A DNA stretch of 64,000 nucleotides from contig JASANG010001983.1 in the NCBI GenBank assembly GCA_030248215.1, positions 1-64,000 of the forward strand. Reading direction: 5' to 3'. Of this stretch, positions 22,101 to 34,100 are shown in pieces. The number at the start of each line of letters is the position of its first letter. Within the stretch, counting starts at the first letter, position 1. Source of the stretch: Enoplolaimus lenunculus. Lineage: Eukaryota > Nematoda > Enoplea > Enoplida > Thoracostomopsidae. A program made the translations under genes and the position numbers. The notes beneath the pieces are model-generated. The model saw only the letters and a program-made list of their open reading frames with translations, did no database searches and was not told the DNA's origin.

Positions 22101-25100
22101 GGCTTAGCTCCCCGTGAAAAATTTTGGGCCTCCTAGAAAATTTGCAACCCTTCCTTGTAAAGTCATGAGAAAAATCCGTGTGTGCTCATCATGAAAAAAT
22201 TTTAGCCCCCATAGCATGGTGAGCTGGCTACGGGCCAGAACCTAACGCGACGATTTTAATGTTTTTTTCAGCCTGAGCCTTATTTATTATAAAATTAAAA
22301 ATATAAACATTGTGTTTGGAAAATTAATGTTTTAGCAATAAAATTACATTAAGAAAACGCTTCGCTATCCCTTGGCTGGTGAATGATCCCAGGGATATTT
22401 TCAAAATTGATTTCGTAGTCAGGATTTTCTAAACGGGGGTTACGTTACAAAAAAGGTTTTGAATAGGGACCACTGTGTTACTAACTGAAAAATAATCCGT
22501 TTCTGGACGTAAATCTCAAAGTCAGTTTTGTTTCGTATAACATCCTTGGCTACGCTCATACTCCATTGAACATTTTACTGATTGGCGTCGCCATTTAAGT
22601 TTAAATATGAATTCTAAACTTTGCGTTTTGAGAATTTTCCACTTTACACACAAAAAATTATTTCGGAATTTATTCAGAAAATTATTTTCTGTGGCAAATC
22701 TGAAAAGTTTTTCTGATATTTACGACAATTTTTATAAAAATAACAGGAAAACGTTTATTTTCAGACTTTATTTCAAAACTTTTTTGAAAACTTTTCTATT
22801 ATAACAGAAATGCTTTTCAAGTATACTTTGCTAATCATATTCCTTAAATGTACGAATTCTTTTAAATATCACAAATATTATTTTGAGTGTAGTCAATCGT
22901 TACATTTTGTAAATAGTTTTGCTGTCATTTGGCTAATTAATTATTTCAGTAAAAGCTCTTTGAAAAATATAAGCTTCAAGGTTCACCCCTACGACTGTAA
23001 TTGTGGTCATTGCCGTGTTCGAGCTAATGGCTGCTATAATGTCGTGTTTGATTGGTTAACATTTGTGGTGTTCTGCATAAAACAACTAAAGTAGGATTTT
23101 AATGATTTTTAATTTAAAAATTGGGTTTTTTCAAATTTTAAAATATACCAAAAAAACTAGTTACATTTTGCCTGAAAAAATATATTTTTATCTGTGGAAT
23201 AGTGAGTTAAATGAAATATTTGATGATAAAGTTGATTGTAAGATCATGTTGAATTGTAAGGTTGTGAGCAACACAGCAGTGGTATTACAATTAGTTTTTT
23301 GATATAACGAAATTAGGAACGTTTTGATTTACGTTTAAGCATTAGGATTTTGTTCAAGACGATGGCTGTCTGCTATATTTTTTGTTGCTACAAATCTGGT
23401 TGCTTGTCAGCTTTTATAGCAGTCTCATAGGCTAAATGTTTCGTATAACACTCGGTGAAATTAGAATTCTTTTGTTAAAAATTGTAACTCCCCCCGGAAT
23501 TTGAGGGTAAGGCTTGGGCAACTCGGTTCTGTTAAGAGCTCAAAGCCCGCATTTATCACCAAAATGGTTGGATTACGAAAATTTTAGCATTTTGCAATTT
23601 TTCATTAAGTTCAGTGTTTATTTCACGTCGAAATTTGAATTTTTCTTAAGTTTCATTTTTTATTTGACGCAGTTTGTTGAGCTGGGTGAAATGATGTTAA
23701 ATTATCGCCATGGGACCACTTTGAGTATAAAGCACTATTCATACTTGCAAATTTTTGTTGCGAGAACTTGCAGCTGCAAATTGCACACAGAACTTGCATT
23801 TTTTCATCAGCCAATGAGAAAGCGGATTCAATAAATCCAGTGAACTTGGATGGTTGTTCACACATGTAAACTAAATTCCAAGCTATTGTTTTTAATGAAT
23901 TATTTGCAACTGCAAATTTTTCGAACGCGATTTTGGACGAAACTTGCAAGTGCAAGCTGCAGCTGTAAGTTCTCGCAGCAAAAACTCGCACGTGTGAATA
24001 GGGCTTAACTTGTGAAGTAATGGTCAAATGATAAAAATTTAACAACATTCGACTCCAGCTTGACAAACTGTGTCGAATGATGTACAAATTGTTTAATTTT
24101 TTCAAAGAATTTGTTTTCGCTCATAATGGGAACAAAATTTTCAAAATCCAACCATTTTTAGGCATTTGCCAACTGGCAGTCGTTAAGCCAAATAAATCCC
24201 ACTTCGGCATAAGTAAGCGTTTTTCTAAACCTAAACCTTAGCCTAAGCCAGTGACGGAAAGCGTACAAGAGCCAGTTGCAGAAACCTGCAACTGACTTCG
24301 TAATCGCTGTTTAGTTTTTTGACGTTAAAACTCTCAAATGTTAAATATTCAATTTTTGTGGATCCCAGAAAGCTATTTTTGGGGTCCTCTGATATTTTTG
24401 CACGGTTACAGGGCCAGGTACGTTCAGGAATAATAAACATTTAGGACTGGAACGCTGCAACTATTGTTTATTTATATTTTACCGAATTTTGTGTCCAAAA
24501 AATTTACCCCCAGGCGGCGACTGTTTGTTGTTATGGCACCATTTTTTTGGCTTCACTCTGCGTTGACGCAGGAACGATTTTGTTTCTAGGGGTGTCAAAC
24601 AGGGGGCGCAGCAGCTGATCCAACAACGGAGGGGGGGTCAGGAATTCCGGCAAGTACTCGGATCTTTGGTTAGGCAACCAATTGTCAAAAGACGCGCAGT
24701 ACTCGTGATCAGTGGCGACGGAAGCGGCCCCCAAACTCCAGTTGGGGGGACGGCCCTTAAGGGACCCCATTTTGGCAAACTAAATAACGTTTTCGCTGAC
24801 CACGAAGTTCTGCAGCTGTAAAACATTTTATTGGGGGTCGCCTCGGACCTGTTTGTTAGGGGACAAACGCCGGCCCTGCCCGTGTATTTTTATAGGGGTT
24901 TTCGACAGACAACCTCGACTTGGACCCTTCCGGTTTTTGCAAGCCTGTCAGTGTACAGCAAAACAGACAATGTACCATTGTTTCTGCAGTTAATTTCTGT
25001 TGTAAACAATTATTTTTTACACATTCATTATGTTTGCTTATCATTTTAGTGCGATAATAATTGCTAACATATTTGTTTATTTTTACGATTTAATAGCAGG

Positions 25101-28100
25101 TTTAGCAATTTTAAGCTTAATCTAACTTTTATTTGGATTCAATCTCTTGGTTGGGGCAGAAATTTTGTCCTAAAACAATGAATTCTGTACTTATGTGAAA
25201 CACTGAGTCCAAATTCAACTCCGACAGAGTCAAATTAAGTTCGAATCCATATACAGATCAGGGTCGGAATGTTTTACTGCTGGACTGTAAATAGAGTAAG
25301 CTTAAGTTTTAGACTAAATTTTTATTTAGGTTTGGGTACGCGTAGGCTTTGGCTTAGGTTTATGCTTATTAATATGCTTATACTACTGTTACGGCTTGGT
25401 TCTATACATTGGCACGAATACCTGGCGATTGACTTTGGCAACTATACGTAGCCATATGGGGCTAAGCTCCCCCTGGAAAAATTTTGGCCCTTCTAGAAAA
25501 TCTTCAACATTGTTTGCAAGTCATTAAAAACTTTTGAATACCACTCCTGAAACATTTTTAGCCGTCCCTGGCAAGATGAGCTGGCTACAGGCATGCAACT
25601 ATAATAAATATGTATTTAGGACACGACATATCGATATATTTTAATAATTGCCAGCATAGGACTGGACATCTAATATATAGGTCAAATGCCCGACGATTTG
25701 GTTGAAATTGTAACCATTCAAAAAAAATGAAAAATATTAGCTATGTAATTTTTTTATCAAAAGTGGTCAGTCTTGGGTAGGTTTATATCAAAAATGTCAC
25801 AGTCGATTATCCTTGCCTGACCAGATTAGGTCTAATTGGCATCAAATATTTATGCTGAAAATACGAGAATGCTAGTTCAACTACACTGTAAAAAATTTGA
25901 CTGTCTCCGAAATAGGCTTTTCCTGACTACACAAACTGCGTCAAAATTCGACTCCGCCTGTGTCAAATTCGACTCAATTTAACTCTTTGAGGTAGAAGTT
26001 TTTTTGACGGAAACTTCAATATTTTACAGCTATATGAAGCTGTATTTGTTATGAATACAGTGAAATGATCAGAACGCATTTGAATTACAGATATTATTTA
26101 CGCAATATATTTTCACGTTAAAATTTTGGTTCTGAGAATTTTTGAATGGTCTGGCGTTAAGTATATTTTGAAACAGCAGTGATTTGAACTGGTAATAGAA
26201 ACGAGGTAACTCCTACGCAGTGAGCTAAAGCTTTCAGTATCAGTAACGCAGGAAATATTATGCCATACAAAGTCTGTTCGAAGAAACATTAATATAAGTT
26301 AGCGTTCATGGATAGTAAGTTTAAGAAAATATACTGTTTGATTACTTTGTCAATAAGCAAGCAGAATTTAATAATTATTTTAAGGATTGAAAATTAGCTT
26401 TGATTTTAATAGTTGTTGCAGATTCGAGCGACACGAAAAGCTTAAATATGCAAAAATTTTCAAAATCCGACCATTTTTGAGCAAACGCTGGCTAGGAGTC
26501 ATACTTGAAACGGTCCGTGAGCAAAACTAGCATTACCCCCGTTTCTATCATTGTCTCGGGTTTTAGTTGCCCAAGTCAAATCGGGCGACATAACTACGTA
26601 CCCGCATAGACCAGTCAGTAAACCCGTATTTTAAATTATAAATTTCAAGAGGGTGCACATGAGATTTCGAAATAATTTATATATTAATCTAGGGGTCACA
26701 TTTTTTCAATGAGAATCAGAAGTTTTCTAACGATCTCGATCCTATTGGGCCGTTCTGGCTTGCGTCCGTAAATAGCATCGGGACCTGCTGACGTTGGCAA
26801 TTAATGTCTTTAACAAGTTACTTTATTATTTCTTAGGGTCGTAGATGTGTGTTTCTAGGTTCCACAAATGGCACACGTTAGTACCCTTTAGACTATGATA
26901 GATTACGTATGCCTCGGCACAACGCGTATGAGCGTGGCCACGATTTTGAAAAAGGGGTCAGGTCGCGTTCTGTTATAATTTTGCAAGGGGGGTTTTGTTG
27001 TGTTACCAACGGCAAAATTGGTCAAACAACCCTTAGACATTGACAAAAATCTCAAAAGGGGTTTGACCCCTGACTCGCCTACCCGCTGGTACGCCCTGCA
27101 ATGGCGTTCTCAGTTCACGTTTCATGTGGCTTCGAGTACGTAATAATTTAGAACGCTTTACACGGTAGTTTTCGTCTGTTGCGTTTTTAAAATAGAAGAA
27201 AGTGCTGCTGTTTGGCAGATTTTGATATTGTGGACCGGTCTCGGAGTCAAAATATTGTGGACCGGTCCCGGCGTGAAAAATGATAGACCGGTCCCAGAGT
27301 AAAAAATTGTGGGCCCGTCACGGAGGTCCCGGAGTCAAAAAATTGTGGACCGGTCCCGGAGTGAAAAAATGGTAGGCCGATCCCGGAGTCAAAAAATTGT
27401 GGACCGGTCCCAGAGTAAAAAATTGTGGGCCCGTCACGGAGGTCCCGGAGTCAAAAAATTGTGGACCGGTCCCGGAGTGAAAAAATGGTAGGCCGGTCCC
27501 GGAGTCAAAAAATTGTGGGCCGTTCCGGAGTCAAAAAATTGTGGACCGGTCCCGGAGTGAAAAAATGGTAGGCCGATCCCGGAGTCAAAAAATTGTGGAC
27601 CGGTCCCGGAGTTATAAAATTGTGGACCGGTCCCGGAGTTATAAAATTGTGGACCGGTCCCGGAGTCAAAAAATTGTGGACCGGTCCCGGAGTTATAAAA
27701 TTGTGGACCGGTCCCGGAGTCAAAAAAATTGTGGACTGGTCCCAGAGTCAAAAAATTGTGGACCGGTCCCGGAGTTAAAAAATTGCAGACCGGTCCCGGA
27801 GTCAAAAAATTGTGAACCACTCCCGGAGTCAAAAAATTATGGACCAGACCCGGAGTTAAAAAATTCGATTTTTTGCTTTAAATTTAAAATTATTAATGTA
27901 ATTTTTTCAGTTTCACAGCAAAAAAACAAGCAGGTAATAATTTTAAAAATTCAACTCATCATATTTTCGTTGCGTTGCCTTGGTTACATTTAATATTAAC
28001 TGGTACGAGTTGCATCCAAAGCTACGTTATGTCATCGAGATGCGGTTTGATAGATTCTCTCGGCGAACCCGTTTGTCTAAAACGATTTAGGCAGAGGGAT

Positions 28101-31100
28101 CAACTCAGAGGTGTAAGTGGATAAAGATTTGTTTATCCGCACTGCGCTTTACCCTTGGAAATTTTTTTACCCGCTGGTATACCCGCGTAAAACTCTTTAA
28201 CCCGTTATCCGCCCGCGTAAAGTTCCTTTATCGTTTCCCGCTTTGATCCACCTTTATTTTTTCTTCTGTGTTCAATACAATTATATAATTTTACAGCGCA
28301 TTGATGTTACTCGTTACTTGCTTTTCACGCATACGGTGAAAACAGTTTAAAAATCAAGTCATTATGTCATTATCCTGTTTCCAGTTTCTTATGAAATTTT
28401 TAAGTTGTGTATATATACAGAGCCGAAGCAGCCACCCCCATGACCCCATTTGGCAGGGGACCCCCACCCTAAGCGGTTGAAACAAAAACCGCTTAAGTTT
28501 TAAAATGCGTCTGGCTTCCCGCTCGCGAATATGAGGGGCGCCCTCCCTGGAATTTGGAGGAGTCCCCACCATTGCCTGGTCCGGCACTGTATATATGCTG
28601 CTTAATTACAGATATATAGATGTATAATATATTTAAATAATTGAATTATGCTCAATGCAGGTTATCATGGCATGCGGCGTAGTTCAACTGCGCCAAATTT
28701 TAACAAATTTTTGGATGTCGAATTTGAAATTGAAAGTTATGGAGATGGCGAAGCGTGTAGTTATCCATTTGAGGATCTTAAGGTATGTTGGATGCTTTGT
28801 GTCGAGTATCCATACATCCCACGTTGTATTCTGTTTATTCTCAAACGTGTATAGCATCTATAACCAGCTGGTGATAAGTCTTGTAATTTTCCAACATGAA
28901 TTGTAAGGTTCAAAATTTCGTACACATTTTGCATTTAATCTGCTCGACTTCTGCAATGATTTTGAGATCAGCAACTGTAGCAGTTCGCTTGTTCAAAAAT
29001 TTATTATTAACTGTGGTTGTATTCGTGTGAGACATGCTTGTTCTGGTGCATATGCAACATATGTATGCAATATTCGGCCTCTCCAGAGGGAACCCTTCCT
29101 GTTGTTATTCGGCTACGGCGGTCGGGTGTTTGCTCCGCCGTCCGCCGTCGTAGGACGTCGTAGACGACCCTAGAATAAGAGTTTGTTTTTAGACGGCCTA
29201 TCAAGTGGTTTGGCTTATAATTTATGTGAATGTCTGTTTAGATTTGCATGTAAGCGAAGAGTTTTTGCTAAATTATGAGCGTGAATGTAGGTTGTAAGTA
29301 GGTGATTGGTTTTCCAGGGCCCCATATTCTCAAATGCGTGCAGCACCTATCATCAGTTAGCGATGGGTTTTCAAACTGGACGAATATCTGCAATTGCGGA
29401 TCTCAAAATTTGTACAGAAGTAGGGCAAATCAAACGTGAACAATGTGCTGAATTTTGAACCTCACCATGCGCTGGTTCCAAAATTAGAGAACCAATTACC
29501 AACAGGTGATAGGTGCTATATACATTTGAGAATACGTGCTCAGGATTTAATAAATTAAAATCTAAATAAAAAATGTAAATGTTAAATAAATGGGCAGTTG
29601 ATCGAAATTTTATATTTTTACACAGTGTCAACTATTTACTCTCTGTAAAGCTTAAACTAGCTTGATTTGAGCTTAAGCTAATCCAGCAGCATTAAACTAA
29701 AGTTTGCAGATTAACTAAACTTAACGCTTAAACTCATTTAAAATTTTACCTATTTTTAGTTTCAGCTAAACTTCATAACTTTTTAGATACGCATTATTTC
29801 TGGGCTGCACTTGTTACTTAAATCGAAAATAAGTTTAACTTAAACTCGTATTCAACACAAAAATAGTCTAATTTAAGTTTTCCTTAAACTAATAATCAAA
29901 TTTAGTTAAGCTATATTTTAAGTTTAAGTTTTTAGAGAGTTGGAAAGGTACGTTTATGTATGACTACTGTCTCTTTTAAAATCGCTAATATTTTTGATTA
30001 TTGGTGGCACTAATATAACTCTTTGGAGCAAAATTCATCTTGTCACTGTTCGCCCAAAAAGGTAGCCAGTGGTTCCTAAATGGACCATCGTACCCTCCAA
30101 TAATTTCGACTCCCGCAAACCAAAATCTTGGCTACGTCCATACCTTCACGCCGTCTGGTAACACTTTATATTTGCTGTTCTGCAAAGGTTATTCGCACTA
30201 TAAAATGACAGTTCATTTTGGCCCCCATACAAGTTTTTCAACCTTGCTTGTAAGTCATTGAAAACCTTTAAATGCCCCTCTTGAAACTATTTTAGCCCTC
30301 CTAGCAAGGTGATCTGGCTACGGACATGAGTTCCAATGATTTGGAAAATTAACCTAATAGTTATTAGATAAAATTCTTAAATTAGCTTTATTTTTAAACA
30401 TCCGAGAAGACATTTGAGAAATCAAAAATACTAAAATTTAACAAATGAGAAAAAATGAATTTTTGCTAAATTCAATATTTTTCCTTAAAAATAACCTTAA
30501 TTTTAAGTTTGTCTCTTTGTGTGTAAAAACTGAGACAATTTTTCATTTTAACTCAGATTTACGCTGTTTGAGTAGACTTTGTTTTTGCAGTAAAAAAACT
30601 AAACACCCTTCCACACCGTTGCGGGATTGTTAGTAGAGGAAGCAAGATGACTGTTTAGTTGTGTGATAGCAAGAAATATTTTCTTAAATTCTTTTCTGCT
30701 GTTCTGATAAATTTCTGCCTTGGTTTGCGAAGAAGTCCATAAGCGGCGTCTGTTCGTCTCTCGCTCCCGTAGCCGCAAATTTGTTCGCTCAGCGTGAAAT
30801 TGCATTTTTTGCTGTTGTTTTCGTTTTCAATACAAATTTTAGTTTGTTTTGTAATTTTTGTTTTCATTTTATTATTTGTATTGTTTTATGTGTGTTTTTT
30901 GAGACAATGAATTTAGTTGGCTTTTTAAGGGACAGTTGATTTTGATTGGTTTGAGGTGAAAAGTTTTGTGATGCAGAGGAGCGTTTGGATTCAAAAATTG
31001 GGTTAAAAGGCTCCTGGGATCAAAGGATTTGAGCAACAGAAAAGCTCATATTTACTACTTAATTGAGCTTGACATTGTAAGCATATGAGACATGCTTGTC

Positions 31101-34100
31101 GGTTATGTGCACTTGCAATATAGTGCAGTGCACTGTATGTATGTTAGCTGGTAGCATACGATTGACACATATAGTCGACGAAAAATGCAGTTGGAGAGGC
31201 GAGCTGCGTGGCGCAGTGGTAATAACGTCTGCCTGACAGGCAGAAGATCGCTAGTTCGAAACCAGCCACAAAACACACTTTTCCAGCTGCTTAGTTAAAA
31301 AAGGTCTAAAGTCCCGGTTCCTGCCTAAACTGACAGACGTTGTCTAACATTCCAGACGCTTAGTGCGACTAAAATTATAAAGTAGCATCAGTGGCAGATT
31401 TAAGGGTGATGGCGGAATGCATCTATCTTGCCGTCCTTGTTGTGTTGAAAATTTTGCGGTGTAAATGGTTCATATGAAACTCTCGATGTGGTTTTTAGCC
31501 AAATAAGTGAAAATTATAGTCAGGTCAAACAAAACCAGATTAGAAAAAAATTTTGTGAAATAAAATAAATATCGAAATATTTCGTAAAATCTAAAATTGT
31601 AAAAATTTCGGAACACCAACAGTATCCTTCCGTAACGGAACATTCCGGATCCATCACTGACGAGCAGGGTTTAGTCTACGCAACATGGGTTGAAGTGTGT
31701 CTTAAATTTAAGATAATTAAATTTAAACAATGAGTATCTTCCGCTAAATACGGATAAAACTTTACTAAAAACAACAACTTTTCTACATCCCAGCAAGTAT
31801 TTGTTGATTAAAGCTAAAAAGTAGAACACTACGTAATTTGGCATAATTCCACTTTCTACATTTACATTATTTATATATAATTAAAGCTGGAATGCAACGC
31901 AAACGTATTTTGGGCAACTGTCCAACATTACTTTGTTTCGTTTACAATTTTTTACAACACAAATTGTTGAACGTTTGCATGCAGATTGTTGTGCGTAAAA
32001 ACAATTGTTTACGAAATCAGTGTTTTCTAAGGAACGAGTTAGCATTGCAAATATTGCAACCACTTTGACTAATATGTACATTTCTACAAAAAACAATGCA
32101 ATTTGTGTTTGATCAATGTACATGTAATAGCATTCTGTATATCACGCAAGATTTTACTCGATAACAAATTTCACCATATTTTGATTAGATGTTATCTTAC
32201 CAATTTTACGTTTAAAATTTAAAAAATACAAAACAACTTGCCGTATTTCTTATGTTTCAAAACGTTTGGCCAATATAAAGAACAGGGACAAAACAGTAGT
32301 ATAATCATTTTTCTCAGCCTAAGCGTAAGAATGAGCTAAAGCCTAAACCAAGCAAAAAAATTAGGTCTAAATCTTAAGCTTACTCTATTCCAATCACACA
32401 GAAAAATGTTTTGCCCCTGAACTTTACATGAACCAAACGTTTTTTTATTCAATTTTGAACTGCGTAAAGAGAATAATTCATAGTGATATAATCTTATTTA
32501 GAGTTTCAGATCTGTTTACGATTTAGCGTCCGCTTTTCTAGAACGCAGTACTGCATCTATTAATGGCTTATAGAAATATGAAGACTAATCTGTCCAAGAC
32601 TCAAAGAAAAATTTAGCGAAATTAGAATTCTTTAAAAGTTATGAATAGGTTTAGTAAAATATCACTGCTATTAAGTCGATTTTCAATGGCTTATATTTGG
32701 TGCTTTTAGTGGTTGGATAAAATAGTTGTTCAGCTTATAATCTACATTAGCGCAGGTTGGTCTGATTTGAAATTGAACTAAATTTTAATTTTAAAATATT
32801 AAGTACTAAGCCCGTATTCTCAAATGTGAGTGGCACCTATCACCAGTTGGTGTTAGGTCCTGTGACTTTGGAACCAGCGCATGGTGACGTTCAAAATTCA
32901 GAACATTGTTGGCGTTTAATTTGCCGTACTTCTATGCCCATTTTGAGATCTGCAACTGCAGACGTTCGTCAGTTTAAAAATCTATCGCTAATTGATGATA
33001 GGTGCTATGCGCATTTGAAAATACGGGCCCTACACGGAGACAGTTGAAATTTGTGTTAAATTAAATTTAACTCATTTGACTTGTGAGAATTTCTGTTTTT
33101 GATTCGCTCAATATAGGTAATTTATTTTATATGATTTGCAAAATTTAAACGCGATATTTCAAAACTTAAGGAAGTTGCAGTGGCGCTATTCTTTTGATGA
33201 CGTCCGGCGGCGTCCGTCACCGGCCGGCCGGCGCCTTCCATCACCATTCTTCACCGTACCACAGCACACGTCTATTGCCGCATGGCACATCATATCAATT
33301 TATAGGCAAACATTTTTTGACCTCAGGCGCCGGGCACTCACGGTAAGTACAGTGCCATCCTTAATCAGTTTTCGGTGTTTCGTATTAAGCGTTTTTACTT
33401 TTAGTCCCTTCCACGAGTGATAATTAGCCAAATGAAAAAGGTTATCTCCACATTTATAAAGTGTAAGATTTTTTTACTTTCCAATCAAGAGGGGTTGCCG
33501 TGCCACCACCTAAACTTACCCGCAATTTTAAGGGACCCTAAAGCACGATATAAGGCTGCCGTAGTAAGGCGACCATACTAAAGAGGTACTCATATGAAAG
33601 CGCCAGTAACAAAGTATCAAAACGTACTTCATTAGAAAATGTATCTGCTCAAATATGAGCTGTTTTTGTTTGAGGGGTTTGTGACCGATAGCCCCCATTT
33701 CGGCTATGGGTCCCTTGAAATGGCGCGGGGGGTCAAGAGTAAAAAGTGTCCATGCAACACTTTATGAATAGGGGTGGGGGTTTTTTTGTGGGTGGCAAGG
33801 AAATGTACAAATGATGTTCCTCTGAAATACTGGATTAAGATTTAAGTTTTTCAAAATTATGTAAATATTTTTGTTGTTTGTGTTTAAAATTTCTGGATGG
33901 AATTTTATTTTGTTTACAGGTAAACCGTATTCAACAGACGCTATCATCGCTTGAAGAACATCATATGGACGAAAGGCATGTTCGCTTAAAACAAGACAAT
34001 GCAGTACTACAAGAACGGTAAGTACTTGTTTCATAGTTCTGAGGGTCGCGCTATAATTTTGTTAAACGTTCAGCGCCCTCCGTCACCCGACCGTCGCCGT

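Noticed and set aside
27911-27933. 23-nt exon candidate for the missing FIP exon
   Set aside because: Splice signals are good but the length leaves the wrong phase for 28661.
27309-27993. Arg/Ser-rich and Pro/Gly-rich repeat frames
   Set aside because: Readings of the 27-bp minisatellite on both strands; no splice or start context.
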